In this document: in pieces, positions 9,235 to 20,531 of the stretch
Position numbering within the stretch: the stretch's first letter is position 1
Layout: every line of letters begins with the position of its first letter
Assembly (NCBI GenBank): GCA_015146655.1
Contig: VKHL01000072.1
Span: forward strand, 67,906 to 131,905
Length of the DNA stretch: 64,000 nucleotides
DNA from: Ochromonas danica
Taxonomy: Eukaryota; Sar; Chrysophyceae; Chromulinales; Chromulinaceae
Direction of reading: 5' to 3'
Notes under the pieces: generated by a model
Seen by the model: the letters and a program-made list of their open reading frames with translations, nothing else
Databases searched by the model: none
What the model was told of the DNA's origin: nothing
Translations under genes and position numbers: made by a program

Positions 9235-11865
9235 TATGTGTCTATGTGTCTATGTGTCTATGTGTTTGTGTGCGTATATATCTATTATAAGAATAAACTC
9301 GAGGAATGTCGAGAGTATTGGGCAGAATATAATGAACAACAACGACAAGATCTACATAATCAATTCCGTTATTCCACACCAGATGATCCCTATGCTGTCA
9401 GCTTTGATAAAGAGAAGTTTTTCACAACACATGCTGATGTTAATCGTTATGCAGCTTTTCTTCGATTAATCTGTAGTCGTATTATTCGGTTTCTACAGAG
9501 AAAACGTTATCATCTTTTGCAAAAATCTATGAATGTTTGGCGTAGTGCTATTTATGACTTTACAGAAGATACAATGCAAAATAATCATATAATAGAAGAA
9601 TTAATAGAACAAGATCAAGCCAATGATAAAGTACTACTTCAGTTAAATAAACCTTTTGAAGAAGTCAAGAATGATCTTATTACCCAATATCATCATCTAC
9701 TAGGAACTGATAACAATAATAATAACAATAATAGTAATGTTGACAATAACAATAAGGATGATGATAATCATAATAGTAGTATTAATAAGAGAGAATTATC
9801 AAAATATAATCCATTTCATCATGAAAAAGTTTCATCATTAGCTTTACGATTTAATCAACAAGTCATCAATCCTTTTCTTCTTGAAGAGAGTATTTCAGGT
9901 GGTTTAGTTCTTCCTATCAAAGTCATTCCTACCACCACTACCACCACCTCATTGAAACAACAACAACAAGAAGAAGAGGATATGATAGATGATTTAACAA
10001 CTAATACAGAGGAGATGATAGAAAGCCATCAAGTCAAATGGATAGAATTGCCTGGTTATGACCCAGCAGCTGATTTGCCTTTCCAACTTCCTTCTCTCTT
10101 ACCAATTCCTCATCGTCCACGTACTTTCCGTGATCGACTTTATTTTGATCTTACTATCAAGAAAGATCATCCTTTAGCATTATCAAAGGATGAACATGCT
10201 ACTAATGGCATGAATAATAACGGTGATGATGATGATGATGAGAATGGCAACAATAATAATACTAATAATACGATGATAAGATCATCTTCGTTTAGTCTGA
10301 CATCCAGAGCTACGGCAGGTAGTCGTGGAAGAGGAGGATGGACTAACAAGGAAGAAAGTTGGAATGCGACGTATTCTGGTCCAACATCAGATTCCTTTTG
10401 GTTAATACCAAATCATTTATTAGTTGGACAAGCACCTTTTAGTCTGGCAGAAAGAAAGACTTTATTAGTTTTACCAGGATTAAACGATGATATTGGTATG
10501 GAAGAATTAAAAGCCTATTATGAGAGTGAACGACAACAAGAACAACAACAACAATATGATGGAAATGGAAGTGTCAACAAATCCAGACCATTATCATCCA
10601 AACAACAGACAAGAAGAAGATTATCAACATCATCTGCTAATAGTAATAGTAATAATAATATTGCCTTAACGGCTATCTCTGAGTTATTACTACATGGTAT
10701 TGATACTTTCCTTTCTCTCTTAACAGAAGAAGAAGAAGAAATTCTTCAATTACTTTATAAAAGTCCACCTATTGAGAAGATTATCCAACAAGCTTTAATA
10801 ACAACTCGTTCTAATGCTAATGATGTCATTTGTCATAATCAAGAAGTCATTCTAAAACAAGAAGGTATTATGGATGAAATTCCAAATTATGGTAAAACAG
10901 ATCCACGTTATCCTGCAGCACATCGTCAACGTGTACGCTGTGAAGCACGTATTGAATTAGCTAAAAGTAATATTCAAAGAATTAAAAATCAAATTAAAAA
11001 ATTACCACAAAGTTTAGAATGGTATCGTTTAGATCATTTAGCTAAACTAAAGAAGAAAGAATGGGGAATTGATGATGTTCTACCTGCTATTTGGCAAATT
11101 GAAACACTTCTACATAGACAACGTTGTTGTTATCTTTATAGTAATGGATTACATATGATTAATAAACATATCCCCTTAAATCCATCTATATTAAGACAAG
11201 AAGGTGGTTATTATGAATCAATTGTAAAGAACTGTATTCAAAATCATGATTTAATTGTTATGGATGATAGTAGTGGATGTTTAGCAGTTTTAATCTCTGG
11301 TCGTCTATATCATTTAGAACCATTTGATGCAATCTATCGTTGGCAGAAAGCACACGATACCATGCGTTCTTTATCATTATTACCTAATCTTGTGAATAAT
11401 AATAGTAGTAATGGCAGAGGAGGAGGAGATTTTCGTATTTCTTGTCCTGGATTACCTTGGCAGAAGAATCTGATTCTACAAGTATTAAGACATTCACATT
11501 TTCCTTTAGAATATCCTATTATACGTGGACAAGTTGATCCAGAGACTTTCACAGTATTACATCGTGATCCATATGATGAAACGTTACAAAATCAAAATGT
11601 TATATCTGCTAAACGAAATGCTAGTATGACAACACGTCAATCTACTATTAGCTCTATACAATCACAATTCAGTCGTCCATCGGGTAGTATGAGGAGCAAT
11701 AGTAATGAGTTGATTATGACAGCGACAGGTGGTGGTGGTGCATCATCAGTGGTTAGTGATGACACACAATCAACTGAAGCTGATAGACAAGAAACCATCT
11801 TTGCATCTGGTATGATTCGACCTAAACAATCTCTATACATGCAACGAACTAATAAGTTAGTCTAG
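7171..11865 (+). CDS. Large B-box zinc-finger / IQ-motif protein (1,514 aa)
   Basis: Two exons, 7171-9141 and 9292-11865, join in phase 0 (donor GTAAGT, acceptor TATAAG), giving 1,514 residues. Residues about 128-170 form a B-box-like zinc finger, CEECETNNACYYCSGCKEVFCSSCADLCH with a following H-x-H. Around the splice junction ARRIQTMARVWLCRNKLEECR resembles an IQ (calmodulin-binding) motif. Long Asn, Thr/Ser, Glu and Gln runs separate the folded blocks. Conserved-looking segments also occur near YRLDHLAKLKKKEWGIDDVLPAIW and in a Trp-rich stretch after it. This architecture is not one I know. A cytoskeletal or flagellar scaffold regulated by calmodulin is only an inference. The intron carries a TG microsatellite. 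Confidence 0.75.
9200..9262. repeat. Intronic (TG)n and TCTATGTG microsatellite
   Basis: About 16 TG units are followed by TCTATGTG-type units inside the 150-bp intron 9142-9291 of the B-box gene. The repeat keeps a reading frame open through the intron, which creates false open frames in two phases. Confidence 0.85.
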
Positions 11866-11979
11866 TGTGTGACATGTTACCATTAGACTAACTCACACTC
11901 AACACACAGACATTTTCATAATAGCTGTACAGTACTACAGTCTAGTCTAATCTAATGCCATGCCATTATAACTCTTCTC

Positions 11980-13434
11980 TTAGTAAACTAGGATATCTTC
12001 AGGCTGAAACAACAAGATAGTTTGATCATTCTTCTTCCCTGTAGATAATTCTTCTTGAGAGGATTTCGTTGGGATATACGCCCAAATCAGAGATTTGGAT
12101 TGTTGTGGATGTATAGGATTGGGAGACTTTTGCTCTTCAGCAGGTGGATGAAAGTATTTCTCTCTTTCAAAATACACCTTCTCCTGGTTTGATTGTGGAT
12201 CGAAAGGGATGAAGAGTAGCTTGCCTTCTGTGGCTTCAGTCCAGTCTTCAACCTCACCAGCAAGTCTCATACCACTAGGACATGGAATGTCAGCCACCTG
12301 TCGATAAGCTGTGATAACAGGGAATGAGTTTGGAGTGAAAAGACTTTCAGGACAGTCTTGAATAGAGAGTTGGTGTAGAGAAGAGAACTGTCTGCTACCA
12401 GCAGGAGAAGCGGCTATGCTCTGGGCAAATACCTCGTTCCGCTGCTGTAGCCAATCCAAAGCTCTCTCCACCATCTCAGACAAGGACTTAGCCAAGACTT
12501 CATCATCTCCATCTCCATCTCTTATTAATGGACCAGCTTCTAGTATGATAGTGTTTGGTGGAAGATTAGAATCAATTACCAAGCGAATGTCATCTGTTGT
12601 CATAGTTTCTATGAGATATCCTGCAAGACGTATTGTATAGATATCTTGTGAATCTTGTATTTTGATCACTTTTCCTATATGACATGATGATAAAGAGTTG
12701 ACTAAGAGAGTCAACTGAACCTCCTCCTCCTCCTCCTCCACCTCCTCCTCCTCTGCTACCTCGACAACAGTGACATGAGATCGAGAAGAAGCCTGTCTAC
12801 CAACTACTGCAACCTTACGAATAAGAGATTCTCCAAGATACTTGACCATCTTATACCCATGAATAAGGATGGAGTCACTAAACGGGAAGGTGAAAGACTT
12901 GACGACATGGAAGCCATGTTTGGAATAAAACTTCATGGCTTGAGGGTTAGCTGTCATGAGAGAGACACGATGGACATGATGATCAAGACAGTGCTTGAGA
13001 AGAGTGTGTATTAGCAAAGTACCAAGACCTCCTTGACGAAGAAGAGGACTAACTGCCATACGCACTAATTCCATTTCCTCACAGTGTTGTTGATGTTGTT
13101 GACGTTGTTGACGTTGTTGTTGACGTTGTTGCTCCACTGAGGGAGAGGTATTAGGTAGAAGTGTTTTCAAAGCTACACAGCCAAGAGGATGACGATGATT
13201 CTCTTCATCAACGATGACCCAAAAGCGATGGTCAGGATGAGAGAGGTAGTGAGAGAAGGCCTCAGGGTTGAGATCTTGACCAATCAATACCTCTGCTTGA
13301 GAACGAAGATGAGGACGTATCTCTTCACCATAACAATCTGCCATAGCATCAAAAGAATGAACAATTAGCTCATGAATGTAGGATAAGTCTGATATAGTCG
13401 CCTGACGAATAACATAATTCGACATCGTTGTCAT
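11980..13434 (-). CDS. GNAT N-acetyltransferase with long C-terminal extension
   Basis: Residues 1-200 form a GNAT domain. They begin YVIRQATISDLSYIHELI, then MELVRMAVSPLLRQGGLGTLLIHTLLKHC, the beta4-alpha3 acetyl-CoA pyrophosphate loop (R-x-G-G-L-G). NPQAMKFYSKHGF follows, the usual alpha4 segment. The next 280 residues contain a Glu-run linker and a conserved-looking but unrecognised domain ending in DILVY. The substrate is unknown. The protein is 484 aa against about 150-200 for a stand-alone GNAT. It is intronless and convergent with the B-box gene (114 bp between stops). A Gln/Arg tract (about residues 104-115) interrupts the GNAT core in a surface loop. Confidence 0.75.
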   Translation of the reverse strand: MTTMSNYVIRQATISDLSYIHELIVHSFDAMADCYGEEIRPHLRSQAEVLIGQDLNPEAFSHYLSHPDHRFWVIVDEENHRHPLGCVALKTLLPNTSPSVEQQRQQQRQQRQQHQQHCEEMELVRMAVSPLLRQGGLGTLLIHTLLKHCLDHHVHRVSLMTANPQAMKFYSKHGFHVVKSFTFPFSDSILIHGYKMVKYLGESLIRKVAVVGRQASSRSHVTVVEVAEEEEVEEEEEEVQLTLLVNSLSSCHIGKVIKIQDSQDIYTIRLAGYLIETMTTDDIRLVIDSNLPPNTIILEAGPLIRDGDGDDEVLAKSLSEMVERALDWLQQRNEVFAQSIAASPAGSRQFSSLHQLSIQDCPESLFTPNSFPVITAYRQVADIPCPSGMRLAGEVEDWTEATEGKLLFIPFDPQSNQEKVYFEREKYFHPPAEEQKSPNPIHPQQSKSLIWAYIPTKSSQEELSTGKKNDQTILLFQPEDILVY

Positions 13435-13560
13435 ACTTAAAACTCAACTGAACTTCTGATTCTTATGTTCTGTTGGCAAAAAACACAATGGATTCCATGG
13501 AATAACCATGGAATAAGAAACGGGTTGTTGTAATTTAAAAACGCGCTATTCATTTGCTGC

Positions 13561-14534
13561 ATGATTGATGGGGATTTGATTGGAGTGGATGGTATGACAA
13601 CCTACAGTATCTCAAAGATGGCGGAAGTAGAATATACACAAGATGGTCCTGAAGCACGTAGAATTGCTTCTGTTATCCCTTATTATCCTTTCCATGGTAA
13701 GCAGCACATTCTCTTTTCTATCATGTTTATCATATTCATCACCTATGATGATGATGACAACAATGATGTGTTAGGAATTCCACGTTTCTATGATATCTCT
13801 GGCATGTTAAGCGATCCAGAAGCATTTCAGTTATGTATTGATATCTTTGTGAAACGCTATAGCAAGCTTGATATTGACTGTGTGGCAGGATTAGATGCGC
13901 GAGGTTTCATTCTAGGCCCACCTATTGCCTTAGCTCTTAAGAAACCTTTTGTCATGCTTCGTAAGAAAGGAAAGCTACCTAATTCTGTAGCAGGTAATGC
14001 TTATTTCAAGGAGTATAAGGAAGGTAGTGTGGCAGGAGATGAGCTCTGTGTCTCTCGTGAGGCTATTAAGGCAGGACAGCGTGTGCTGGTTATTGATGAC
14101 CTCGTCGCCACGGGAGTAAGAAATGATGATCATTATTGAATCTTGACTCTCTTATAATAGTGGGACTAACAAGTTGTCTTATTGTATGGTATAGGGTACT
14201 TTGATTGCTGCCTGTGACCTGTTGGCATCGATTGGCGCTGAGGTTTGACACTTTTATCAACATTGACTGTGAGTGAGGTCAACACTAATGTAATCTGTGT
14301 GATGATTCTGCTGCTGGTGGATAGGTGGTAGAGTGTGCCTGTATGGTGGAGCTCAAGGCTCTGGGTGGATATGAAAGACTGCGCCAGAAGCACTCCACGA
14401 CCAAAGTGAGTAGTGTCTAAGAGATTCATTGTATCACGTTAGGTCTTCTTATCGACTGACTTGCTTATGTGTTGTAGGTTTGGGGATTGATTAGTGAAGA
14501 CATTCTCACTCTGGAAGGTCAAAGCTCTGCTTAA
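13561..14534 (+). CDS. APRT: Adenine phosphoribosyltransferase
   Basis: APRT makes AMP from adenine and PRPP in purine salvage, in the cytosol. Five exons: 13561-13696, 13775-14115, 14195-14242, 14325-14405 and 14478-14534. Phases agree and give 220 residues. Signatures: IPRFYDISGMLSDPEAF, GLDARGFILGPPIALALKKPFVMLRKKGKLP, and the PRPP loop VLVIDDLVATGGTLIAAC, which is only complete when intron 2 is removed. VVECACMVELKALGGYERL closes the fold. Starts at 13561, 13594 and 13618 are all in frame; the last (MAEVEY) fits the usual length of about 180-200 aa best. Intron 1 is 78 bp, a multiple of three without stops. Confidence 0.92.
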
Positions 14535-15098
14535 GAAGATATACTGTCAATAGTTCTAATTACTATTACTAGGTAGTGGTGGTATTAATTACTATTGTTA
14601 GATTTTTGATAAAAGTCTTCAACTGGGAAGAATTGAAACTTGGTAACCCTCTTTAACCAGTTCAATTATTTGATTTCAAACTGAAGTTGTTGTATTCCCG
14701 CCGGCTTCCTGTGGAGGAATGGCGGATTCCGCCCCACTCAACAATTCCTCATAGTCTACATTAGACCACATTTTAAGTGCATAAAAGTTTAAGCGGAATG
14801 ATATTCCATCCCAAAAATTCAAATCTAAGCACCTCGATTGCTACAAGGCGAAGAAACACTTCATATTTAAATTTATGTGGTAGACAAGGTCAGAAACGCG
14901 CTTTTGTCAACTTTATACCACTTTAACTCACCAGAAACGCGCCCGAAACTCCGAAAAACGAGTTCAAAACGCGTACTACCGTGTCACGTGGTCTATAACC
15001 TTCTCCTTCAATTCTCTTCAACCGGCATTCTGTATTCATGATGAAACAAAACGGAAGGTGAAGACCCCACATCGATATTAATTAACATATCCATATCA
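14535..15098. other. Intergenic; promoter region of the histidine kinase
   Basis: Contains a near-palindrome GGCGGATTCCGCC (about 14732) and, at 14895-14980, several AAACGCG words with AAAAACGAGTTC, a variant of the AAACGGGTT motif. No gene or RNA seen. Confidence 0.4.
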
Positions 15099-16042
15099 AT
15101 GGAAGCTTACCCATCAACTTCCACCTTTGGCTTCTCTTTCACTGCCAAGATCGAAGCTATTCTTAAGAAACATGTCGATGCACTGGGAAGAATCAGAGAT
15201 CCTATCATTCAAGAGCAATACCACCTGTTCAACCTCGAGAATCAATCCATGTCCTCTCTTATCATCATGAATAGTTGTTTCTTGACCATTTCTACCCTCT
15301 ATTTCATCGCTTCACTGTTGGGCATCATTTACTGCTTGTGGGTGTTCCCTCATGAGATCTATCCCTCGCTTTGGATCTCAGCAGCACTGTTCTTGTTAGT
15401 GCTGGCCATAAATATCTTTGTATGGTGTTTGCACTATCGCATTAGTCGTCAAGTAAATCCTCAAGAAGAGGGGCCAGTCGTTGAGTCGAAGAAGAGGATG
15501 GTGGTGCATCAACAAGCAGTGGTGTTAGTACTGCATCTTGTCCTCTGCCTGGACCTCATCAACAGGGTGGTGGCAGGACCTTGCGACAATGGAAAAAACC
15601 ATATCTCCTACGTTACCTACTGCAACCCTCTGGCTGATAGCAAGGGGATGGAAGCCAATTGGTGATGGTGGTCCCTTTACTCTTCCTTTTAGCGACTCAT
15701 GGGGCCTATTTCGCCTTTGCACTAATGCTGTGGGGTATGTCCTTGCTGACGTTGGTCTTCTGTATCGTATTCTCTTCCGCCATTGTATCCATTATGTCCC
15801 TCGTTGTCTACTCTATGGCAAGTATCACGACTCTCATGCTGACCAAGAGACTGAATCTCTTCCTCTTCTTCTGTGGTCAACAACTGCAAGCCACGTTAGC
15901 TGCCCGCGAAAAGGCAGTGGATGAAGCCAATGCTTCAGAGATGCGTCACATGATAGGGAACGTTGCCCATGACTTGAAAACGGTAAGTTTACATGAGCGC
16001 ATGGAAGAGATCCACCAAGTATCTTCAGTATTTTCAAATGTG

Positions 16043-16078
<36 letters not shown>

Positions 16079-17782
16079 CTGACTGACTAATTGATTCTGC
16101 TGTTATTGCTGTTATTGTTGTCGTAGCCCCTTGCCTCTTTGTTTTGTGGGATAGAATATGTGGAACAGGTCTTGACTGACCTGAAGAATAAGCTCCCAGA
16201 GGGAGATCCTGACTTCACTCTTTCCAGACCAGATGTGGACGAGTTAATGTTCTCCATCAACCACTCCATCGTTAACATGAAGACATCAAACACTTTCATG
16301 CTGATGGCGATTAATCGTTGTTTGGACTTCACCAAGGCTTCGAAGGGGTTTAAGCTGATGCCAAAGTATGAGACAGTGGAGCTGGTGGAGGCATTGCAGT
16401 TGCCCATGAATTGCATGAAAGATGTGGAGAACGGTGTGGCGATCACCCTGGAGTCTCTACCCACAGATATTTGTAGCCATATCATCACTGACAAGCAATG
16501 GCTGCAAGAGAATATCTTATGTTTGCTCAGTAATGCAGTCAAGTATTCGTGTGGAGGAGAGGTGAGGTTATCAGTCTCTGTGACCTCTACTATTCCCGAA
16601 GAATGTGCGCATTGCAAAGAATATGACAATTGTAGTGCAATCGCTTCGCGAGACTATAATGCCTACACATGGGCCGCGCTGCCTCTTTCACTGAATAGCA
16701 AATCTAGTCAAAACCTCCAGATGAACACTTCTTACCTGCGTATCGAAGTGGAGGATCATGGCATTGGTCTCTCCGAAGAGGCAATGAGAACGCTGTTTAG
16801 TCCCTTCAAACAGGCACAGAGGCTGGCTGGGGGAACAGGACTGGGCCTGTTTTCTTCAGCCAAGCGCGCGGATGCCTTGGATGGCCTTTATGGTGTTCGA
16901 AAGAGACGAGATGGAGGTGAAGGGTCTTTGTTTTGGTTTCAAATTCCGTATCGCCCAGACCAGCAAGCTGCTCATTTTATGCAGCAAGCATGCAGGCTAC
17001 CCTCCCTGCTTGTGGATAGTAGTCTCCCGCTAGTGGCTGCTATTGAACAGCAATTACACAAACAAGCACTTGCTTCAACTCCTGGATCAGTACAAGAGTT
17101 TACTACCTCGACATCAGCTGTTGTTTCTGGCTGTTCTCCATCTTTAGTGCCCTTTGAACCGGTTGTCGACGTCTCTGATTCATCGGTTGCGGCTTCCACG
17201 AGACTTGTCGGATCGTTTCTTGAGCCTGCAAGTGTTCCTGAGTTAGAGATCCTTGTGGTGGATGATTCTCCCACGATCCGCAAAACTGTGTCCATGATGC
17301 TGAAGAGAAGCAAACATGAGGTCTTCACGGCTGTCAATGGCGCCGAGGCTGTGAAAGTGTTTCTGAAGCGTCTGGAAGAGCATGGACGAGGCTTTGATGT
17401 CATCTTGATGGATTTGCAAATGCCCGTAATGGATGGTCTGGAGGCAACGCGGCGACTACGACAGCTGGGTCAGGATAGTCTGAAGGGAGATGGAGGGGAA
17501 GAAGGAAGTACTTGTTGGTCGCCACGTTCTACAGAGGTTCTGAAGAAGCTCCATGCGAACGGCTGTGAGAACTTGAAGAGCGGATGCGAGAAATTGCTTC
17601 CTTTCCATCAGATCATCATCGCCTTCTCGGCCAATTCAGATGTGGAGACCGCCACGGAAGCTTATCGCGCTGGAGCTGACGCTTTCATAACCAAGCCATT
17701 CGTCATGGATACTTTCTACCATACCTACAGGCGTGTGCTGGAGAAAGGCCCGAAAGGGGATGCGTTATTACATTGTGTGTAG
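15099..17782 (+). CDS. Membrane hybrid histidine kinase with C-terminal receiver
   Basis: A two-component sensor of 783 residues. Proposed exons 15099-15452, 15641-15982 and 16127-17782 join in phase 0. The second and third are firm; the first intron (15453-15640) is the least certain. The N-terminus carries several transmembrane helices (about residues 50-110 and 120-190). The H-box MRHMIGNVAHDLKTP holds His228 and is split by intron 2 after the Thr. ENILCLLSNAVKY is the N-box (Asn368), and VEDHGIGLSEEAM with GGTGLGLF are G-boxes, followed by LFWFQIPY. The receiver has Asp611-Asp612, phospho-acceptor Asp661 in ILMDLQMP and Lys755 in ITKPF, so both modules keep their catalytic residues. No known input domain apart from the membrane region. 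Phosphorelay to an HPt protein is the family expectation. Confidence 0.85.
16041..16095. repeat. Intronic GATT/GACT microsatellite
   Basis: About eight GATT units and three GACT units lie inside intron 2 (15983-16126) of the histidine kinase. Confidence 0.8.
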
Positions 17783-18667
17783 TTTTGGTTGCTGGGAATG
17801 TTTGTTTGTTTGGTTTTTGTTGCCATTTCCTGCTTTTGACTTTATTCGTTCAATTTCATTGATGTGTTTGTCCTGTGGTATATGGAGCTTGAAGTCATAT
17901 GATCTTCAACTTCACTTTCTTTTCCTGCTCTTATATAAGCAGGAGTCCTGGATGAAAGCTGAAGCCTGGCCAATATATATCATCTCATCAATTCCAGTTA
18001 AGTCCTGTGGTATTTGTTACTTATGTGTATGTGATTTTGAACTTTATTGTCCTTACCTACCAAGCTCATGACTGCTATTATATACTATGATTATTATGTT
18101 GTATGTATGATTTTGCTTAGCGAGTCTTGTATATTTTTCTGCGTTTATAAAGACATTAGATGTACAACTGATTTTAGACATTTTAGCTAAAGATGAGACA
18201 ATTTAAACTAAAAGTTAGACAGGCAGATGAGAGGTTTTAAGGTGTGTGCATCTGATATTGTCGTTTTCATTCTAACACAAGCGAACAGCTTCACTTGCTC
18301 AGATCAGTGTATTGACCGCCGTCATATGGATTTCGCAGATATTATTGCTTTCTTCCCAGGAGAATGACCACAACGAATCTACTTGCTCATAGGGCTTAGG
18401 ATTCGGTTAGAAAGTTAAAGTTGTAAGTCAATATGCAATAATGGTTCATGCAGGAAGAAGATTAATAGAAGGCTTGTATACTGGATAACGACAATATCGC
18501 TGCCAGGATTGCTGCCGAGTGTTTTAGTACTGTTAGGTATGATACCTTGGATATAGTCAAATCTTGAGGAGAATATTTCATGAGTTTGTGTTGAATGTGG
18601 GAGTGAGGAGGCATGTACTGTACTGTGTGTTACAGGATCATGCTACTAGTAACCGCTTATTGAATAT
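17783..18667. other. Intergenic; no gene seen
   Basis: 3' side of the histidine kinase. AT-rich, with no domain recognisable in any frame and no clear repeat. Confidence 0.4.
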
Positions 18668-18976
18668 TCAGCATATGCCTATACTTGGTGGTATTGTACC
18701 CACAAGATTCGGTTGTTCAGATATTATTTCAAGCCGTTGCATGAAAGGAAAGTCTCCAATCTCTTCAGGTAAAGTACCTGTCATCTCTAATTCGTTAAGC
18801 TGCAGTATGGACACCACTTTCTCACAACTTGCTGGGGTCGTGTCATTCTCACATTTCGTGGAGCAGGTAATTTTCTCCTTGCGGCAGTGCCAATCTGGCT
18901 CTGTTCCTAGACAGTTCCATAGTTTCTGCTTCAAAGTAAGACTTCGCCGGTCTATAGGGGTGCAGAATTCGTCATT
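18668..18976 (-). pseudogene. Fragment of an LRR receptor-like protein
   Basis: The minus frame reads a Cys-rich cap (LWNCLGTEPDWHCRKEKITC) and then leucine-rich repeats: VVSILQLNELEMTGTLPEEIGDF and LEIISEQPNLVGTIPPSIG. These match the plant/stramenopile LxGTLPxEIGxLxxL type. The frame begins after CTAG (a possible 3' splice site) and stops right after the second repeat, where more repeats would be expected. No membrane segment or further exon was found on either side, so it is probably a broken or very short relative of the LRR gene at 37759-39529. A functional exon of an unresolved gene is possible. Confidence 0.5.
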
Positions 18977-19143
18977 CTAGTATCTAGCATGATAGAGCAA
19001 ATCCCACCCTATCCATATGTTTGGGTATCTGGGAGGTTAGGTACTAGGCCTAGGCTGGGCGTGGCATGCAATCATCCAAAGCAAGTAAGCCATCCCAGCA
19101 GGTCTTCTTTTACTATTACTGGTCCTTCGGCGCACGGAAAGAA

Positions 19144-20417
19144 ATGTCTGAGGTAAGTCAATCCTTCTTCCTCTTCCTTTTCTTTGAGAAGCTGTGCTGA
19201 TAGTGACTTTTTAAATTTGATTTTGATCTCATCATATTCATCATATGATAATATGAATACCTTGTAGGTTCCACCAACCCGTATGAACCTTGGTGTCTTT
19301 AAAGGCAAACAAGTTGCTGCTAAGAAAGGATATGACTTATTGAAGAGTAAAGCTGATGCATTAAAGGTGATTTCTTTGTCCCATAGACACCCCATAGTAA
19401 CTAGCACTAACTAATATCATACTATCTGTATATGACTATCATACTATAGGTCCGCTTTCGTGATATCTGTAAAGTCATCTATGATACTAAAGTTGGTATG
19501 GCTGATCAATCAGCTTCAGCCTTCTTTAGTCTCACTGAAGCAGAATATGCTGCAGGTTAGATATCATACCCTCCCCTCCACAGACCATACCACACCCCCT
19601 AATATCAGATTAACACTTCATATATCTGTTATGTAGGCAACTTCAGAAACAAGGTGTTAGAAAGCAATATGATTGCTTCTGTTCGGGTGACAACACGAAC
19701 TGATAATGTTGCTGGTGTAAAGTTACCTGTTTTTGGTCAATATTCTACAGGAGCTGAAATGAACGAAAATCTTGGTTTAGTGGGCGGTGGACGTAAAATT
19801 CAATCCTGTAGAGAGAAATTTAGTGACTATCTAAAGGCATTGATTAAGATTGCCTCTTTGCAAACATCTTTCATTGCGATGGATGAAGCACTCAAGATTA
19901 CTAATCGTCGTGTGAATGCTTTGGAGAATGTGACTTTACCAAAGATTATTGGAACGATTGCTTATATTAACAGGTAACTCTTCTCTACTCTTGTTGTATC
20001 ATCCATGCTGATAGTGATAGTTGATTGTGATGGTGAAATAGAGAGTTGGATGAGTTAGAACGCGAGGATTTTACTCGTTTAAAGATGGTCAAGAAGAAGA
20101 AGGAAGCTGCTGCTAAGTTGGAAGAAGCCAATCGCCTCGCAGAGAAGGAGGCTGAAGAGGAAGAAGGCAAAGAGAGTTATTTCTCCACTGCAGCAGCACC
20201 TGCTGCACCCGCCGCTCCTACTGGCCCTCCTCCTCCAGTGCCACCCAAAGCTCCCCTGGCGGTTGAGACTCAAGTTAATGAGACGGAATCAGCACCTAAG
20301 AGTAGCAAGAAGAAGGGTAAAAAAGGCAAGAAGAATAATGATGCTGCAGCAGCTGCTACTCCAGCTCCCAGTATGCTGGGTGGAGAAGAAGAGGATGATG
20401 ATGTGGTGTTTAAATAA
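19144..20417 (+). CDS. ATP6V1D: V-type proton ATPase subunit D
   Basis: Central-stalk subunit of the V1 motor, which couples ATP hydrolysis to proton pumping at endomembranes. Five exons: 19144-19152, 19268-19366, 19450-19555, 19637-19973 and 20042-20417, giving 308 residues. The first coding exon has only nine bases (Met-Ser-Glu). Its join gives MSEVPPTRMNLGVFKGKQ, the correct family start. Also visible: DNVAGVKLPVFGQY, IKIASLQTSFIAMDEALKITNRRVNALE and the terminal coiled coil ELDELEREDFTRLKMVKKKK. Relatives have about 250 residues. The extra C-terminal 60 hold PPPPVPP, a Lys/Gly run and an acidic end, unusual for this rotor subunit. Identity is secure. Confidence 0.93.
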
Positions 20418-20531
20418 ATAGTAGTGGCACTTCCTGCCATAGAAGAGAGAATGTAGAGGATAAGATACCCTTAGTATCTCCCAACTCAGTCAAAAATGAA
20501 GAAAAGTTAAGTGAAAGTCAAGCCATTCTTT

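Noticed and set aside
9167-9469. Separate ORF starting in the TG repeat after the B-box exon 1
   Set aside because: The TG tract has no stops in any phase; the true structure is an intron 9142-9291.
18564-18980. Plus-strand 138-codon ORF
   Set aside because: It is antisense to clear LRR sequence and has no domain.
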